DNA of 64,000 nucleotides from Neoceratodus forsteri (taxonomy: Eukaryota > Chordata > Ceratodontiformes > Ceratodontidae), in the NCBI GenBank assembly GCA_016271365.2, contig CM028129.1, positions 460,488,501-460,552,500 on the forward strand, read 5' to 3'. Numbering within the stretch: position 1 is the stretch's first letter; every line of letters begins with the position of its first letter. Under the pieces are notes generated by a model that was not told the DNA's origin, did no database searches, and saw only the letters and a program-made list of their open reading frames with translations. Below are positions 44,110 to 57,530 of the stretch, piece by piece. The translations under genes were made by a program, and so were the position numbers.

Positions 44110-47100
44110 TAAATGAATAGAAATATTTGTATAGCTCTGTGCAAAGCTGGACATAGCTGGGTTTGAAAGATTGGTTATGCAACCCTTACCCAGGTCAAGA
44201 GCAGCATCTAGCAACCAGGACCCCCCCAACTTGTTACACAGACAAGGCAACAAACCACAAGCTGGCAGAAAATAAATATCACCACTGGCATTAGAATAAA
44301 TACTTGGCTCGGGCATCTAAGAAGTTTGGAGGTTAGGGCACAAAATTACATTTATATTTACTCCAAGTCTGGGAGAGAGGTGCCAGGGCTATGCTGTGTC
44401 TCCTATCTGAGGGGGCCCCATAACATTTCACTCGGACTCACAGATGGACTGTCCACAACCATAAAATTGGGATTGTATTGTATGGCTTTATTTTCTGACA
44501 AGATGTTAAGCAGAACTAGAGTGGTCCCCCAAGGTTGTACTGTCCAAACAGATCACACAACTTGCAGTAGAACAAACATTTGTTTTCACATAGAAGCAGT
44601 ACTGTACATCACAACATGAACCTTTTCCAAAATCATGAACTATCCACCCCTTTGCTTAGGGATCTCTGAATTTCTGACCAAGTGTAAATATAGTGGGATT
44701 TACCACACACTTAACTTGAAACTCCTGATGAGATGGACCATATTAACACCTGCAGGCAACAGTACCTATCTAATAACCAGTTAGCCCTGAACTGCAACTA
44801 AAAGTGAAGTTATGCCCACCCCAGCCTCAGTCAGTCTCTGCCACTCCATTTAGGACACACAAAACTGGATCCTTCAACCTCTCCTGGATTGCTAAAGGCA
44901 TCCTTTACTTTAGTAAACTTTAACAGCACATCTTTGGTGAATGGGGTCCTGAGTATCTGTAATCTAGCCATCATAGGGGCACATACAACACCAGACAACC
45001 CAAAAAGTATCTCTCAAATGCACACTGTACTCATGGTTTGGTATCCCCTTTGTTGCAGGCATGTGACCATATCTGAAGAAACATTCCTTCCTCAAAATCC
45101 ATAGCTTTTGCAGGACATCTTTACAGTTTCTTTCTCTGGGCAGCTGTGACAATCTATCTTCAGTCCATCAGGGGGTTGTTCCTTGGAACTACTGATTTCT
45201 CAGTCCCTTCTCACATCTTGAGTGAAAAGGAATCCACTGGGGTTCCACTTGTACAGGTCTCCACTACTTCGTTTAGAGACACACTGTTGTTCCACTCACT
45301 AGGGTGAGAAAATGATGACCAGAGGTTCTTCACCCAGCCCAATGGAGGCTGGCAGGCACCTCTTTCCCTCTGCTGGACAGAAAGCTCCTTCCTGTTCACT
45401 CTCCAAACTGGAACTCACACTCTGAACTCCCAGGATTCTAAACTGCTTTCCCTGCAGCTGAGCTAAAAGGCTTATGATGCTGCAACAGTTCTAAGTGACA
45501 TGACTCATTTTCCACCTAGCCTAACTAGGTAAACAACGATGTCATGTGGTAGATAGTTTCTAAAAAAACTCTCTACTTGCTGCTCAGAGACCTACAGTAC
45601 CTGGACTAATAATGCTGGGATTCTTGTAACCCCAGGGACTGTGTGGTTACAGTTATAAGGTTGCTGCTGTAGAATAAATAATCCTACCATCATTCGTATT
45701 TATTCCTTTCTGTAAAAGACTAGTCAGGAGCTGCAGTTTTCTCCCTGCCTCTGCCTCTGCCTCTGAAAAATACCTGAAAAGTCTGGGACCATGTTTCAGC
45801 CTCGTGGGATCACAGGCTCACCTGTTCTGCAGCTGTTGTCAGAACAACACTTATCCCAAAAATATTTTTTCACACTTTCTTCTTTTATATAATGATTAAA
45901 CAATCCCTTATTGGCGCTTCAATTAGTCGCCATCGCCTAGCTCTCCCGACTAGATATTGGTCCCGTGGCTTTAGATAGGAGACCAGTGCCGTGTTCCTAC
46001 CCTCTGGGGAGTAAGCTGGGGGTAACTGGGAGATGCTAGCCATAGATGGCAGGTGGGAGATCCAGGGGCTGTGACCAGGGTGGAGACTGACAGAAGGACC
46101 TGCCAGGTAAAGTTGAAAAACAAAAGAAGAATTTTTCACTTAAAAGGGCTCTAAATAACTCTGATTTTCACCTTTACAATAGGTAAAAACCAAGAGGCTT
46201 CAGAGGTGATATACCCCCATCCCCTCACGATGCTTTCACACCTGGACCCCAGTTAAGGGCCTGTGTAGCCCTCAAACCACTGGCATAATTTGCTTGGTAT
46301 CAGGGGCCAGTACCCTAGGTATATAAAGAGTCTACAGATGCCCCTGGCACAAACTATAACACAAAATTATCACATTGCTATATTCATTTCTGAATAAAAT
46401 TGTATGTTGCCACAGTGAATGTTAAGCAGAGACAGTTACTCCAAAGGGAGTTTTGCCAAGGTGACTGGGTGGGTTACTTTTTCCAAAGTAACAATCATAG
46501 AACTGAGAATGGAGATGCTCAAATCCATCAAATATGCATTCATTAAGTTCAAATCCATTAGATGTGCATTCACTGCCCTTGATGTGGGTAAAATCAGCAA
46601 AGTGTCCAATATCCAGCTTGAGTAAGTGACACTGTGGCAACTGGAATCAGAAAGGGGGGATCAGCAGCTTCTCATTCTTTAATATACAAGAACAATCAAA
46701 TATATATAACACTTGTTACTACTCTCTGTGCATTTCATGCATCAACTCAGCTACTCATGCGCCCTTTATTAATGTGGGAGGATACTATGACACATGTTTT
46801 GATTCTAGATTACTACTTATTGTCTTTAATTGTTAGTCTCTGATGTTAACACCTTTATATGGAAAATAACTCTTTTGGTTCTGCCCCCCTCTCATTCCCA
46901 GCAGAACATGCTTATAAACATCTCTGGGTAAAATAAAGTGTTTTGTACTGCAGATGACTTTAGAAACATGTCTGCAGTCGAAACATGTTTTTTTCACAGA
47001 TGAGTCACATAGCTACCTCCACAACTTAGATATTTTTGAAAGTGTTTGGCACTAGTCTCCATGGTGTGTGTTTTTTGGGGTGACTTACTGTACCAACGAT

Positions 47101-48599
47101 GTGCTTAGGAAGGTCAGTGCATAAGTTGCATCAGAGACATGCTGTTGTGACTGACCCCTGTAGATTCTCTGCCATTTCCTGGTAATCAGTACTGTGTAGC
47201 CAGGTACAGTACTGTAGTTAAAGGGCAGAGCTATGACTCTAGAGATCCATGTACCACCACAATTATTCTCCATAACTTTGAAAAATAAACTCCTTTCTGT
47301 CAGTGTTGCCTCCCTATGTCCCTCAGTCTATCACCCCCATTGTGATCCCCTAATGGCAACCATAGCTCTTCATGGCTTGTAAATTGTTGTTGAACAGGCT
47401 ACAACATTCATAGCACTGGAAAGAAAGAAATACAAAACCATGATTAAACCCATTTAGGGTACTTAATCTGGTCAGGGCCGTTATCCAATGTCTGATGACC
47501 TCACCTTAGATCCTAATTGCTGCTAACAAAGAACATGTATTCATAATTTTCTTACTTTTCTCTTTGCTTTTCACATGGTCTACCAGCCTGATAATCAGGA
47601 CTGCCACAGCTGCTCCCTCCATCCTAGTTGGGAGTTAATGTTTTTATATTTCTATAGTTACTGATATTAGGGATAGTCCTTTGAGCCATGCTGATTTACA
47701 GTGGCATCTGCATGGCAAGGCAAGTAATTCAGTTGCACAAAAACAGTAAAATGTGTATAATATAGTGCAGCCTTTACACCGGGGTGACATAATGTTATGC
47801 ACAGTAAAAGGGTAATAACAAAGAAATATATTGTTCATATTGCTATACAGGAGGACAGGTGAGCAGTGTCCTTTGCAGCTGATGCCAAACAGTGGCAGCT
47901 TCAGGAATAATGGATGATCAGCAGAGAGGCAAATATCTTACAGGACTTGTGTTTGGGCACGTAGGTGGATTTAAACCCCAATTTTGTTGCCAACTGTGCA
48001 TCATTCTTGAGGTGTTGCTTTGAATTGGCCCTGGCATTGATTCACCAATGACACCAATGATGCTTCTTGGTCAGTCACTGGAGGTGGCCGAATACTAGGT
48101 GGCTCACATGGTTCCTTGCAAAGATCAGATTACCCCCCCCTCCCAACTATGATTCACTCTGCTGATTGAAGGGTAGAATTACAGACTGGAACAAGTACAC
48201 CAGTCTCCCAGGTGGCAACAAGATGTGATAGTGCAGCACCCCTGGACCAGCCAATAATGTTCTTTAAAAAAATATATTTTTAAATAGACAAATCAAGGAG
48301 AAACACAGACACTGATTTAACAATTCATTTTTAAGAGCTTTTCTTTTTTTTACAATTGATTTATACATTGCTGATGATTTTATGTTTGCTAAATGATTGT
48401 ACTTTATTTACCCTTTGGCTAATGAGTACTAATTCTTGACTCTGGTTGCCCGAAAGATGTTGAGATCTCTTGCAAAAAGCATATTAACATTTGTTGTAAT
48501 TGTGTACTACGATTATGAAGTTTAGGGTACAGGTAATGGACTGTCACTGCAAGGGAGAAGAGGAAGCTTTCTGTGACGTGAACTGTAGAAATGTTTTAC
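44110..48599. other. Unassigned sequence, no gene seen
   Basis: 4.5 kb without recognisable transposon protein, RNA gene or tandem repeat. Short runs: (ttaatta) at 44,097-44,115 and a repeated cctctgcctctg at 45,748-45,765. The open frame at 45,885-46,139 (minus) is unsupported. Any host exon here is below what I can detect by eye. Confidence 0.4.
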
Positions 48600-49839
48600 T
48601 ATGGGCACTGTACATTCCACTATTGTTGCCATTACTGATTCATGGTGCAATGACAACCATGAGCAGGATATAATGATACCAGGCTATACTCTATTCAGGA
48701 AGGACAGGGTGGGAAAGAAAGTGGGAGGAGTGGCTCTCTATGTGAGGATCGCATAAAAGCAACAGAGATACAGGGAAGCTAGGGAAGGGCGGAGGTACTG
48801 TGGGTCACCCTAAAAAAGGGGAATGGAACAGCTATTCACACTAGCATGATCTACAGACCACCAGCACCGGGGGGCATTGGAAAAGGTTATGGTTGAAGCC
48901 ATCAAAAAATGGCAAATAAGGAGGTGATGCTGCTGGTGGGAACTTCAATCTGCTGGATGCAAATTGGAGCACCCTAGCTGAAGCTTCAACTAGGAGCAGA
49001 AACATCCTGGACTTCCTGAAGGGAACATTCCTCAGGCAACTAGTAAAAGAGCCCACTCATGAGGGAGCAATACTGGACCGTGTACTCACAAATGGGACAA
49101 TGTTGCAGACATCACAGTGGGTGGCAACCTGGGGACCAGTGATCACCATACGGTGTAGTTCAGTATAAGTGCTGTGGCAGAACCTAACCACACAAAGGCA
49201 AGGGTCCTGGAATTCAGGAAGGCTGACTTTAAAAAGATGGGGGAATGCCTCAGGGATGCCCTGGCTGGGGGGGGGGGAGGCACTTGGATGAAGTGAGCGA
49301 ACAGTGAGCGAAAATAAAAGGGGGAATAGTAAAGGCTACAAACATCTGTGTCAGGCAAGTAAGCAAAATCAAAAAGAGAAGGAGGCCGCTATTGTTCTCA
49401 AAAGAGGTGACCGGAAAGGTAAAGGCAAAAAAGTTAGCAATCAGGAAGTACAAGGAAACACAGAGGGAGGAGGATAGGGAAGTGTATTAGGAGAAAAAGA
49501 AGGAGGAAGGGAAAGCTATTAGAAGCACAAAGGTGTAAATGGAGGAGAAAATAGCCTAGGCAGTAAAGAAAGGGCACAAGACATTTTTCAGGTATATAAG
49601 CAAAAAAAGAAAGGCCATGTGAGTGATAGTATAGTTTAGGAGGGAAGGAGGGGAGTCTGTGGAGAGAGAGAGAGAGACCAGGAAAAAGTGGACATCCTGA
49701 AGACATACTTTTGTTCAATTTTCACAGAGGAAGGGGAAGGCAAGGGACCACAGATAAGTGCCAGGAGCATAAAAGGAAGGTAGGTGGAGACTAGTCCATT
49801 TACAGAGGAGAGAGAGTCCTGAAAGAACTCGTAAAGCTG

Positions 49840-50254
49840 AAAGTGGACAAAGCAATGGGGCCAGATGGGGTGCATCCAAGGATACTGAGGGAGCTCAGAA
49901 GTGCTGGCTGCACCTCTGACAGTCTTGTTCAACCAATCACTGGAGAGGGGAGTGTCTCTGGAGGACTGGAGGAAGACAGATGAAGTCCCACTTCTCAAAA
50001 GTGGAAGCAAGGAGGAGGCTGGCAATTACAGGCCAGTCAGCATGACTTTGGTGGTAGCAAAATTAATTGAATCAATGCTGAAAGAAAGGACTGCGGACTG
50101 TCTTGAATCCAGTGACTTACAAGACCTGAGGCAGCATGGATTCACTGGGGGGAGGCCATGTCAAACAAATCTGATGGATTTCTTTGACTGGATAACAAGG
50201 GAATTAGATCTGGGTGGAACAGTGGATGGATGTGGCCTACCTAGATTTCAGTAA
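49840..50254 (+). pseudogene. CR1-4 RT N-terminal blocks
   Basis: Upstream KLKVDKAMGPDGVHPRIL (block 1), then LEDWRKTDEVPLLKSGSKEE, AGNYRPVSMTLVVAKLIES, QHGFTGGRPCQTNLMDFFDW. The frame shifts at about 50,230, and the catalytic VAYLDFSKAFDTIPH lies in the next frame. Confidence 0.86.
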
Positions 50255-50340
50255 GGCCTTTGATACCATTCCACATTGGAGAATCATAAAAAAATCGGGC
50301 AGCCTCGGAGTGGGCCAAAGGTGGTAAACTGGGTAAGGAA

Positions 50341-50865
50341 TTGGCTAAGGGACAGGAGAAAGAGGGTGGTGGTAAATGGAGTCCACAACGAGGAGGGGAG
50401 GGTGCCAGTGGGGTGCCACAGGGATCAGTACTTGGAGTGGTCCTCTTTAATGTTTTCATTAGTAACATTTTAGAAGAGCTAGAAGGGAAGGTATGCCTCT
50501 TTGCAGATGACAGTAAAATCTGCAATAGGGTGGGCTCTCCAGGGTGGGTGGAAAAAATGAATAGAGATCTGAGAAAGCTAGAGGAGTGGTCAAGGGTGTG
50601 ACAGCTTAACTTCAATGCAAAGAAGTGCAAAATCATGCACATGGGGCACAGAAACCCAGGGGCAGAGTACAAAATGGGGAGAGTGGTATTAATGACCACC
50701 AAACAGGAAGGAGACCTGGGGGTAATCATATCTGATGACCTAAAGGTGGCCAAACAGTGTGACAAGGCAGTGGGGAGAGCTAGTGGGATGGAAGAGTGCA
50801 TAGAGAGGGGTACCACCAGCAGAAAGAGAGAGAGGTGGTGTTACCACTCTATAGATCACTGGTGA
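50341..50865 (+). pseudogene. CR1-4 RT catalytic box to block 7
   Basis: 50,341-50,601 has ASGVPQGSVLGVVLFNVFIS (P of GP replaced) and CLFADDSKICNRV, the catalytic FADD. 50,635-50,865 has MGHRNPGAEYKMG, then EGDLGVIISDDLKVAKQCD. A single stop (tga) at about 50,600 separates them. Confidence 0.86.
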
Positions 50866-51433
50866 GACCTCACCTAAAGTACTGTGTCCAGTTCTGGAGA
50901 CCACATCTCTGGAATGACATAGAGTAGAGGCAGTCCAGAGGAGGGTGACTAAAATGGTGCAGAGTCTGCATCAAAAGCCCTATGAGGAGAGACTAAAGGA
51001 CCTCAATATGTACACACTGGAGGAAAGGAGGGAGAGGGGGGATATGATAGAGACTTTCAAATACCTCATGGGTATAAATAAGGTTCAAGAGGGAAGCATT
51101 TTATAGAAAAAAATATGATCAAGAACAAACGGTCATGCTATGAAGTTGGAGTGGGATAGACTCATTGGAGATATGAGAAGATACTTTTTGACAGAAAGAG
51201 TGGTGGATGCCTGGAACAGCCTCCCAGTGGAGGTGGTGGTAGCAAAACAGTAACAGAATTAAAGAATGCATGGGATAGGCATAAGGGAACCTTAGTGATA
51301 AGGAAAGGGGGGTTGTAAAGCTGGAGATCAAGTAGGGTCTGCGGTATTGCAGTAGATAGGGTAAATGGGTAGACTAGGTGGGCCAAATGGTCCTTATTTG
51401 CCATCAGATTCTGTATTTCTATGTTTCTGTGTT

Positions 51434-52544
51434 TGTATTTCATATGATTTGATGCATGTAACAATGAGCGTTATTGAACATAATGGGCAAAATGTCAAGA
51501 AACATCTAAATCCAGTGACTGAATAACTGACCAATATTTTGCTGGATCACATGAAACTGAGAGAGAGATTTTTGCCTTGATATTTTTATATTGATATTTC
51601 TATTTTTGTTCTCTTCCATATATTCTTTTTCCACTTTTGGACCTTTACATAACTGATTCATTTTTTAGGGTGCACAATATATACATTTTTTAGCTCACCC
51701 TCTTCAGATGATACTCTGCTTTTAGTACAAAATTGATACAGAATTTGTGGTTATTAACCCTGTGCTTCAAAACTGCTTTTCTGCTCTTCCTGCTTCAGTT
51801 AGCTACACATCTAATGTTGTTTTGATTACACATTGCTTCTTTTGATTGAGGAAGTTCAAGTTTGTCAGCTTTCAAAAATGTCTTTTATCTTACTAATTTG
51901 TGCACACTTGGGTGATAGTTGTGTGATTAATGAATTGCACTTGTATCTTTAAGATCAATGCACTTAAATGCTGATGCTTTATTTCTGGTGACACCACCCC
52001 TTGCTGAAGGAGCACTAAGCTCCAAAGTACCAGGGAACCATTGATTTGTGGACCTCAGTACAGTTGCCTGCACCTTATAAACAGAATCTTAGCAAAATAT
52101 CTTGTGTGGTTCATGAGTGTGCTACATGTTGTGTTGTATCAGGAGCGTTTCCTGGAGTAGCAGCACCTTCACATTCCAAATCACACTCTGACCTCATGCC
52201 TGAAAACAAGAACCATTCATTTTGAAATAATTGTATCTAAGCCAAAGAAATCTTTGAAATCTCTCTGCCAGATTAATTATAAGTGCTTTGTGACAGAATA
52301 TCTTAAATGCTGGAAATAAATATGAGTGTTTTTGCAAAATTATTTTAACAACAAACCCACAGCAGCCCAAGGCATTGTAAATGATGGTCTTTCCCCTCTT
52401 AACTTAATCAGTGCCTAGCTCTCATAGTAAGGCCTGAGGTGCACACACCTGAACACTGCAGCTAGAATGAGGACTTTATGATGCTGATTCAGCTGTCTGA
52501 GTAGCGAAAATAGTTACCAAAGAAGGGATCACATCTTTGCTCTC
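51434..52544. other. Unassigned sequence
   Basis: No ORF, RNA gene or tandem repeat is supported. Confidence 0.4.
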
Positions 52545-54814
52545 TCTGGGTCCCAGTTTCAAAAGTGGCCAGCTGCATTGCACAAGTGCCTGCGCCACAC
52601 ATCTGAAATGCGCTGACTGAAAATAATGCAATATTCAGAAGATGCGATCGCTCATGTCCGGCTGAATATACTGGAGATGCTCGATCGCACAACTGGAATT
52701 GTGTGGTGCAGCAGGGCACTGTTGAATATGGGAAACCGCGCAAGATAGGCAGGGACTGGGGTGCACAAACAAGGAAAGTAGCCCAATGCACTGGTGCAAG
52801 TTGGATGGGTGATGGTGCAACAGGGCAGCATCCCAGGGGACAGAAGAGGACAGGAGAGGACAGTGGCACATCACTGTGGCTAAAATGGTCACAAAAAGGG
52901 CCCCTGAGTGCCCAGTACAATGCACCACACAACAACACCAACCATGGGGAATGCCATGCACACCAAGCAGTGTAGATACACATGGTCATGGATAGGACAC
53001 CACGGCAATGGCCATGTCAATGGATAGGGCCAAACGCACAAGCAGAGTGACAACAGTGCAGATGTGCCAGACAGAACTGTGGTACAGTGCGTCACTGGCA
53101 CAGAACCACAATGACTTGGGGCAGGGGTCCACAAAGTGGGGCACACACTGACAGTGAGACATGGCCACTAACAGTGCAGCAGACAACCACATGGCCCATG
53201 ACAACAACAGAAAGGGGCATATGGCCAACACAGGGAACCAGCGTGAAGGGACTCAAGAAGCACCGACAAGAATCTCATGCAACCAATGCAGTAATGGGTG
53301 TGACAGACACAGCAGGGGCCACACCTGGGGGCAGGGTGTGTTGGGCTAGGCGATGGAAGTCACACACCTGTGCAGCAATGTTGATGAGTATGTGGGCCAC
53401 ATGTGCCACACAGCAGTCAGCAATAACAATGGAAAAAAGAAACACACACAGCCATGCCAAAAAATAGCAACGTACTTTAATACAATAAAAAAAAAAATAA
53501 AAGCAGCAGCAGCAACAACATGAAAAGAAGTAATATAAGAAAAAAAGAACATGAACAAATGCAGAACAACAATATACTGTAGTAAAAAAAATATCAATAT
53601 AAATTCAGCTATGTATAATTAAAGAAAGGGTGGCTAAGGGAAAAGGGGGAGCATGGGATGCAGGGGGGTCTATATACATGGAATGGGCAAGGGTGCAGGT
53701 GTGGGGTCACAACTATTTACAAATATACATGGCCCTAGTGGTCCACATTGGCCTGGCCCCATGACTGGTATGGGTGGTGTACGCCCCAGCAAACCGTGTG
53801 ACCCTCCACAGCAGCTGTCAGTGAGCAGATGGCCCACAACATCTCCCCCTAGCCTCCTGAAGATGACTAGGAGGATATCCTGGCTTGTAGCTGCCCTGCC
53901 CCTGACCATGATGCGACTCTGTGGCTGTCTTCCTCTGGCATAATGGCCCTCTTTGGCCTGTCCACCTATGGGAGGAAAAAGACAAACAAAACATGGCCTC
54001 AGTGCCACAAGTCAACAAGTCACAGACAGAATCCCCCATGCAGCGATGGTGGCATGCATGCCCTCAGATGTGCAGCTCACTGCAGAGGGCTGCCACACTG
54101 CCAAACCCATTGCTGACAGGTGATATGCCATGGAACATTGCCACACATAGTGCACTGCATGGGATGTGGCTGTGGAAACAGGCAGTGGCAGGGCAGAACA
54201 TGGACTGGATATGGCAAAGAGCCATGTGTCACAGGTACAGTGTTCGCCACAGAAGCACACTGGCCACACGCAGTGGTACATGTATGTGATGGTGACGGGT
54301 GGGCAACTGCCTCCACAGGCATATCAGAGGCAGGAGCAGAGAAGTACGCAGCTGTCCCCAGAAAGCCACACATGCAGGTATACATGGATTGCATTGTGTG
54401 TGCACACATGCTTGGTCCAACCAGTAGTGCCACACACCTATTGGACACACAGAAAGAAGCCAGCCATGCATGGCTGTACAGGTGACCACACAGGGGAAGG
54501 CAATGGCAACAGCGTGCTGGCAGACAACAGGTGGGTGTTGCAAAGACATGGGGGGTGGACACACACAGGCCAAAAAGGACCGGCAAGGTCACGCCATAGG
54601 GCGGCTAGACGGGCACGTCCCCAAACACTGTCCTAGACATGCCAATGAGCCATTCCACAATCACAGACTGGCATTGAAGGCAATGCCTGGGGAAACAAAT
54701 GGAAACACACATTCACAGCCCAAATGGGTCAGAGTGTCCCAGAGGCAACCTGGGACCATGACAAAGACACTTCGACAGAGGCTGTGCCAAGTGGCTGACA
54801 GCCATCACCACCCA

Positions 54815-54849
<35 letters not shown>

Positions 54850-54935
54850 GACTGGAACACACACCCACACACTGTGGATGGAGGTAGTCACTGCAGGGGG
54901 CACAGGCAATGGCAGGGGACATGCGTGACACACTT
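52545..54935. other. CA/TG-rich block, possible decayed DNA transposon
   Basis: The first bases (gtcccagtttcaaaagtgg at 52,550) resemble the end of the foldback element at 27,591, and sequences such as gcaatattcag and gttgaatatggg follow. The body is dominated by cacaca, tggcca and gccaca words, the look of CpG-decayed GC-rich DNA. An A-rich tract at 53,485-53,610 could be a reversed poly-A region. Many open frames exist on both strands but none is recognisable. There is no clear right end; L2-2 starts at 54,936. Confidence 0.35.
54821..54846. repeat. (CA)n microsatellite
   Basis: About 13 ac units. Confidence 0.96.
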
Positions 54936-55547
54936 TTAGGCCATGCTCTTCCTGCCCCCAAGCTCGGTTTTGGTGCCCAAGCCCTCAACCTCAAGGTTAC
55001 CCCAGACCCAAACAGGGGCCCTCTTTTTCTCCAAGTATCTTACATACCCCTGAGGGACCAGGGACCAGCTGTCCACTCCCTCATTGATTACCTCACCACA
55101 CTCCCACACAAGGTGGAGCAGCTCATCCTAGGTGACCTTAATGTCAGTTGGCTAAGTACCACTGCCCCCCATATCAGGTACTCCTTCGCTGCCCTACATA
55201 TGACCCAACTAGTAACCTCACCCACTAGATTTAACCAGTCAGGCAGCTCCAGCACCCTCCCAGATGTAATTCTGTCTAACCACCCCCATAAAATTAGGTA
55301 TATTAATGTACTACCAGACTCTCTTAGTGACCACTCTCCTGTCCTCTGCCACTGGTCATCCCCCACACCAAAACCAGTGTCCCAGATCACCTCACACCGA
55401 TGCTTTCACCCCGGGGGTCTCAGAAAGCTAAAAACGCACCTAGCCCAGCTTGACTGGTCCCCAATCCTACTAGCAAAGGATATTGACTCTGCTCTAGCCT
55501 ATGTCTCCAGTGCCTTCAGCAAGGCCTGCGACCTTTCCACCCCCTGA
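54909..55547 (+). pseudogene. L2-2 endonuclease, C-terminal two-thirds
   Basis: 212 open residues. PLFLQVSYIPLRDQGPA corresponds to the Y-P block, EQLILGDLNVSWLS to the GDFN block, QLVTSPTRFNQSGSSSTLPD to the T-P-T-R-D block, and LPDSLSDHSPVLCHW to the catalytic SDH. The first about 27 residues are flanking sequence in frame, not protein. The N-terminal endonuclease blocks are missing. Confidence 0.87.
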
Positions 55548-57043
55548 CCAGAATCCGTACCAAGAAACACAACTCCCCATAGATCTCCCCATCCCTCATC
55601 CAAACACTGAAACAAAGAGATAATCTCTGGCATATTGCTGTCGAGACAGGCAAACTGGCTGACAGACAAGCCTATAATGCAGTATGTAACAAGTGCACCT
55701 GGGCTATAAGGCAGGCTAAGGCCAGATATTATCAAGCCACCCTTGAATCCACTTGGGGCTCATCTCGTGCCTCCTGGGACAATATGAAAGAGCTCAATGG
55801 AAAGACCCACTCCCCCCCATCACTACTCTCCATAGACAGTACCGTCACTACTGATCCTCCCCGCATAGCTGAGTGCCTCAATATGGCTTTCTCAGACCTA
55901 AGCTCCATCCTCCCCAACTACTTTTTCAACCGTTTCCATGCCTCCACCCCCACCTTGGGTCGCCCCCTTCTACCTGCATGCCATATCACCCCTTGAAGCC
56001 AGGCCTCATCTGCAAAAAGTCTTGGCTAGTAACAACCCCAGCAGTGACTCTCTGGACTCCAGGATTCTCCGATTAGTCCTAGATACTGTACTAGCCCCTC
56101 TCACCAACCTTTTAAACTGGTCACTATGTCTTGGTCAATTTCCAAGTGCCTGGAAAATTGCAGAAATCACCCATATCCATAAGAGTGGAGATAGAACCTC
56201 CCCTAACAATTTCAGGCCCATTTCCATTCTCCCCTCTTTCTCCAAAGCACTAGAAAAATAGTGGCCATTCAGCTCTTCAAGTATCTGGCCAAATACAACC
56301 TGTTGTGTCCAGAACAACATGGATTCTGCCCTGGACACAGCACCACTACAGCCCCCTTGGAGTTCTCCCAGCACCTCCACTCTGCTCTCGACTCTGGTCA
56401 TGTTGCTGGTGCAGTGTTCATTGACCTCTCCAAGGCCTTTGACACTGTCTGTCACCCTCTCCTACCTGACTCCCTCCACTGACTTGGCTTCTCCCCTGGT
56501 CCACTGGCTTGGTTCACTAGTTACCTCTCTGCCAGATCACAGTGTGTGAAGGTAAAAGGCACACTGTCCAATACCCTGCCCATTCACTCGGGGGTCCCCC
56601 AGGGTTCCATCCTGGGCCCTGTTCTGTTCAGCCTATTTCTCAATACCCTCCCCAGCTCCTGCTTGGGCAATATGGTACTCTATGCCAATGATGTGGTTCT
56701 CCTTGCCTCCCACCCTGACCCTGCATCTCTACAGGAATCCCTGCAGCACACATTTAGCCAAGCCGAAATGTGGTTCCTTGACCACCGGCTGGTCATTAAC
56801 CTCAAAAAAACCAAATCTATGCTTTTTTCACATCACCAGAATAAGGCCAAAAATGCCCTCCTCTGCATTCTCCCCAGTAATGCTCACCCTCTCAAGCAAG
56901 TGTCATCCTACAAGTACCTGGGCATCACCTTTGACTCAGCTCTTACATTTCACACCCACATCAATACCCTGTCCTCAGCCATAAAGTCTCGGATTGGCCT
57001 TCTCTATCGCCACAAAGATTGCCTCCCCCAAACCGCTCTCTGA
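55548..57043 (+). pseudogene. L2-2 linker and RT, catalytic aspartate mutated
   Basis: The linker is broken (55,548-55,930). RT pieces: 55,938-56,261 (LPSAWKIAEITHIHKSGDRT in part, NNFRPISILPSFSKALEK), 56,261-56,482 (EQHGFCPGHSTTTAPLEF; AVFIDLSKAFDTVCHPLL), 56,546-57,043 (SGVPQGSILGPVLFSLFLN; VLYANDVVLLASHPD; INLKKTKSMLFSHH; YKYLGITFDSALTFHTHI). The YADD box reads YAND, so the second catalytic aspartate is lost. Confidence 0.88.
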
Positions 57044-57530
57044 CTGACCATCAACTCCTCTGTCCTGTCCCTAGTGGACTACGGCCTAGCTATCTACACT
57101 GTGGCCAACAATACCGCCCTCACCAGAATCCAGACCTCAATAAACAAGGCCTGCAGGCTCCTGACCGGTGCATCCCTCCGCACCCATACTTGCCTGCTCT
57201 ATTCCACCGCTAACCTGCTCACCTTGGAGGAGCGCCTACACTACCAAACCTGCTTACTTGCCAAAAAATCCCTGCTAGGACTCTCCCCCCTCAGGTGTCA
57301 CTGCATCCCTGTGGCTTGCATCCCCATCCGTTGCTACCCATAGCTCAGTTAAGGCCACCTTTCTGGTGCCCCATGCCAAGACCTCCCAAGCCCAAAGGTC
57401 CTTCCACTACCTTGTCCTCACAAGGTTCAACTCCCTCCCGCTCTCTGTCACTAAGTCTACCAAAATTGTTCCCTTCAAAGTCACTCTCCGTAACCACCTC
57501 TTTGTTGCCCGAAGCTGTAGTTGCCCTTAA
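57044..57530 (+). pseudogene. L2-2 C-terminal domain
   Basis: 57,074-57,343 reads VDYGLAIYTVANNTALTRIQ, then INKACRLLTGAS, then LLTLEERLHYQTCLLAKKSL. A shifted frame continues with SVKATFLVPHAKTSQAQRSF and TRFNSLPLSVTKSTK, ending at a stop near 57,528. This matches the R-F/LP-L end common to L2 and Rex elements. Confidence 0.82.

Larger units (their letters stand above)
48600..51433 (+). mobile_element. CR1-4: CR1, plus strand, 5'-truncated in the endonuclease
   Basis: Starts inside the endonuclease (HSTIVAITDSWC, about 48,615; IPGYTLFRKDRVG), runs through a basic linker, RT (49,850-50,600), the C-terminal part (to 51,250) and the typical 3' UTR (gactaggtgggccaaatggt), ending ttctgtatttctatgtttct at 51,433. 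The YRPP region near 48,850 and a GNFN-like block near 48,940 are present but frame-shifted. Many single-base shifts, including a run of G at 49,267-49,276. Confidence 0.9.

Noticed and set aside
45885..46139. 84-codon frame on the minus strand
   Set aside because: No motif, no splice context and no repeat relationship.
50241..50816. 191-codon frame on the minus strand
   Set aside because: Antisense shadow of the CR1-4 RT on the plus strand.
52489..54928. Many open frames of 100-170 codons on both strands
   Set aside because: All are cysteine-, histidine- or tryptophan-rich translations of CA/TG-rich DNA without any motif.
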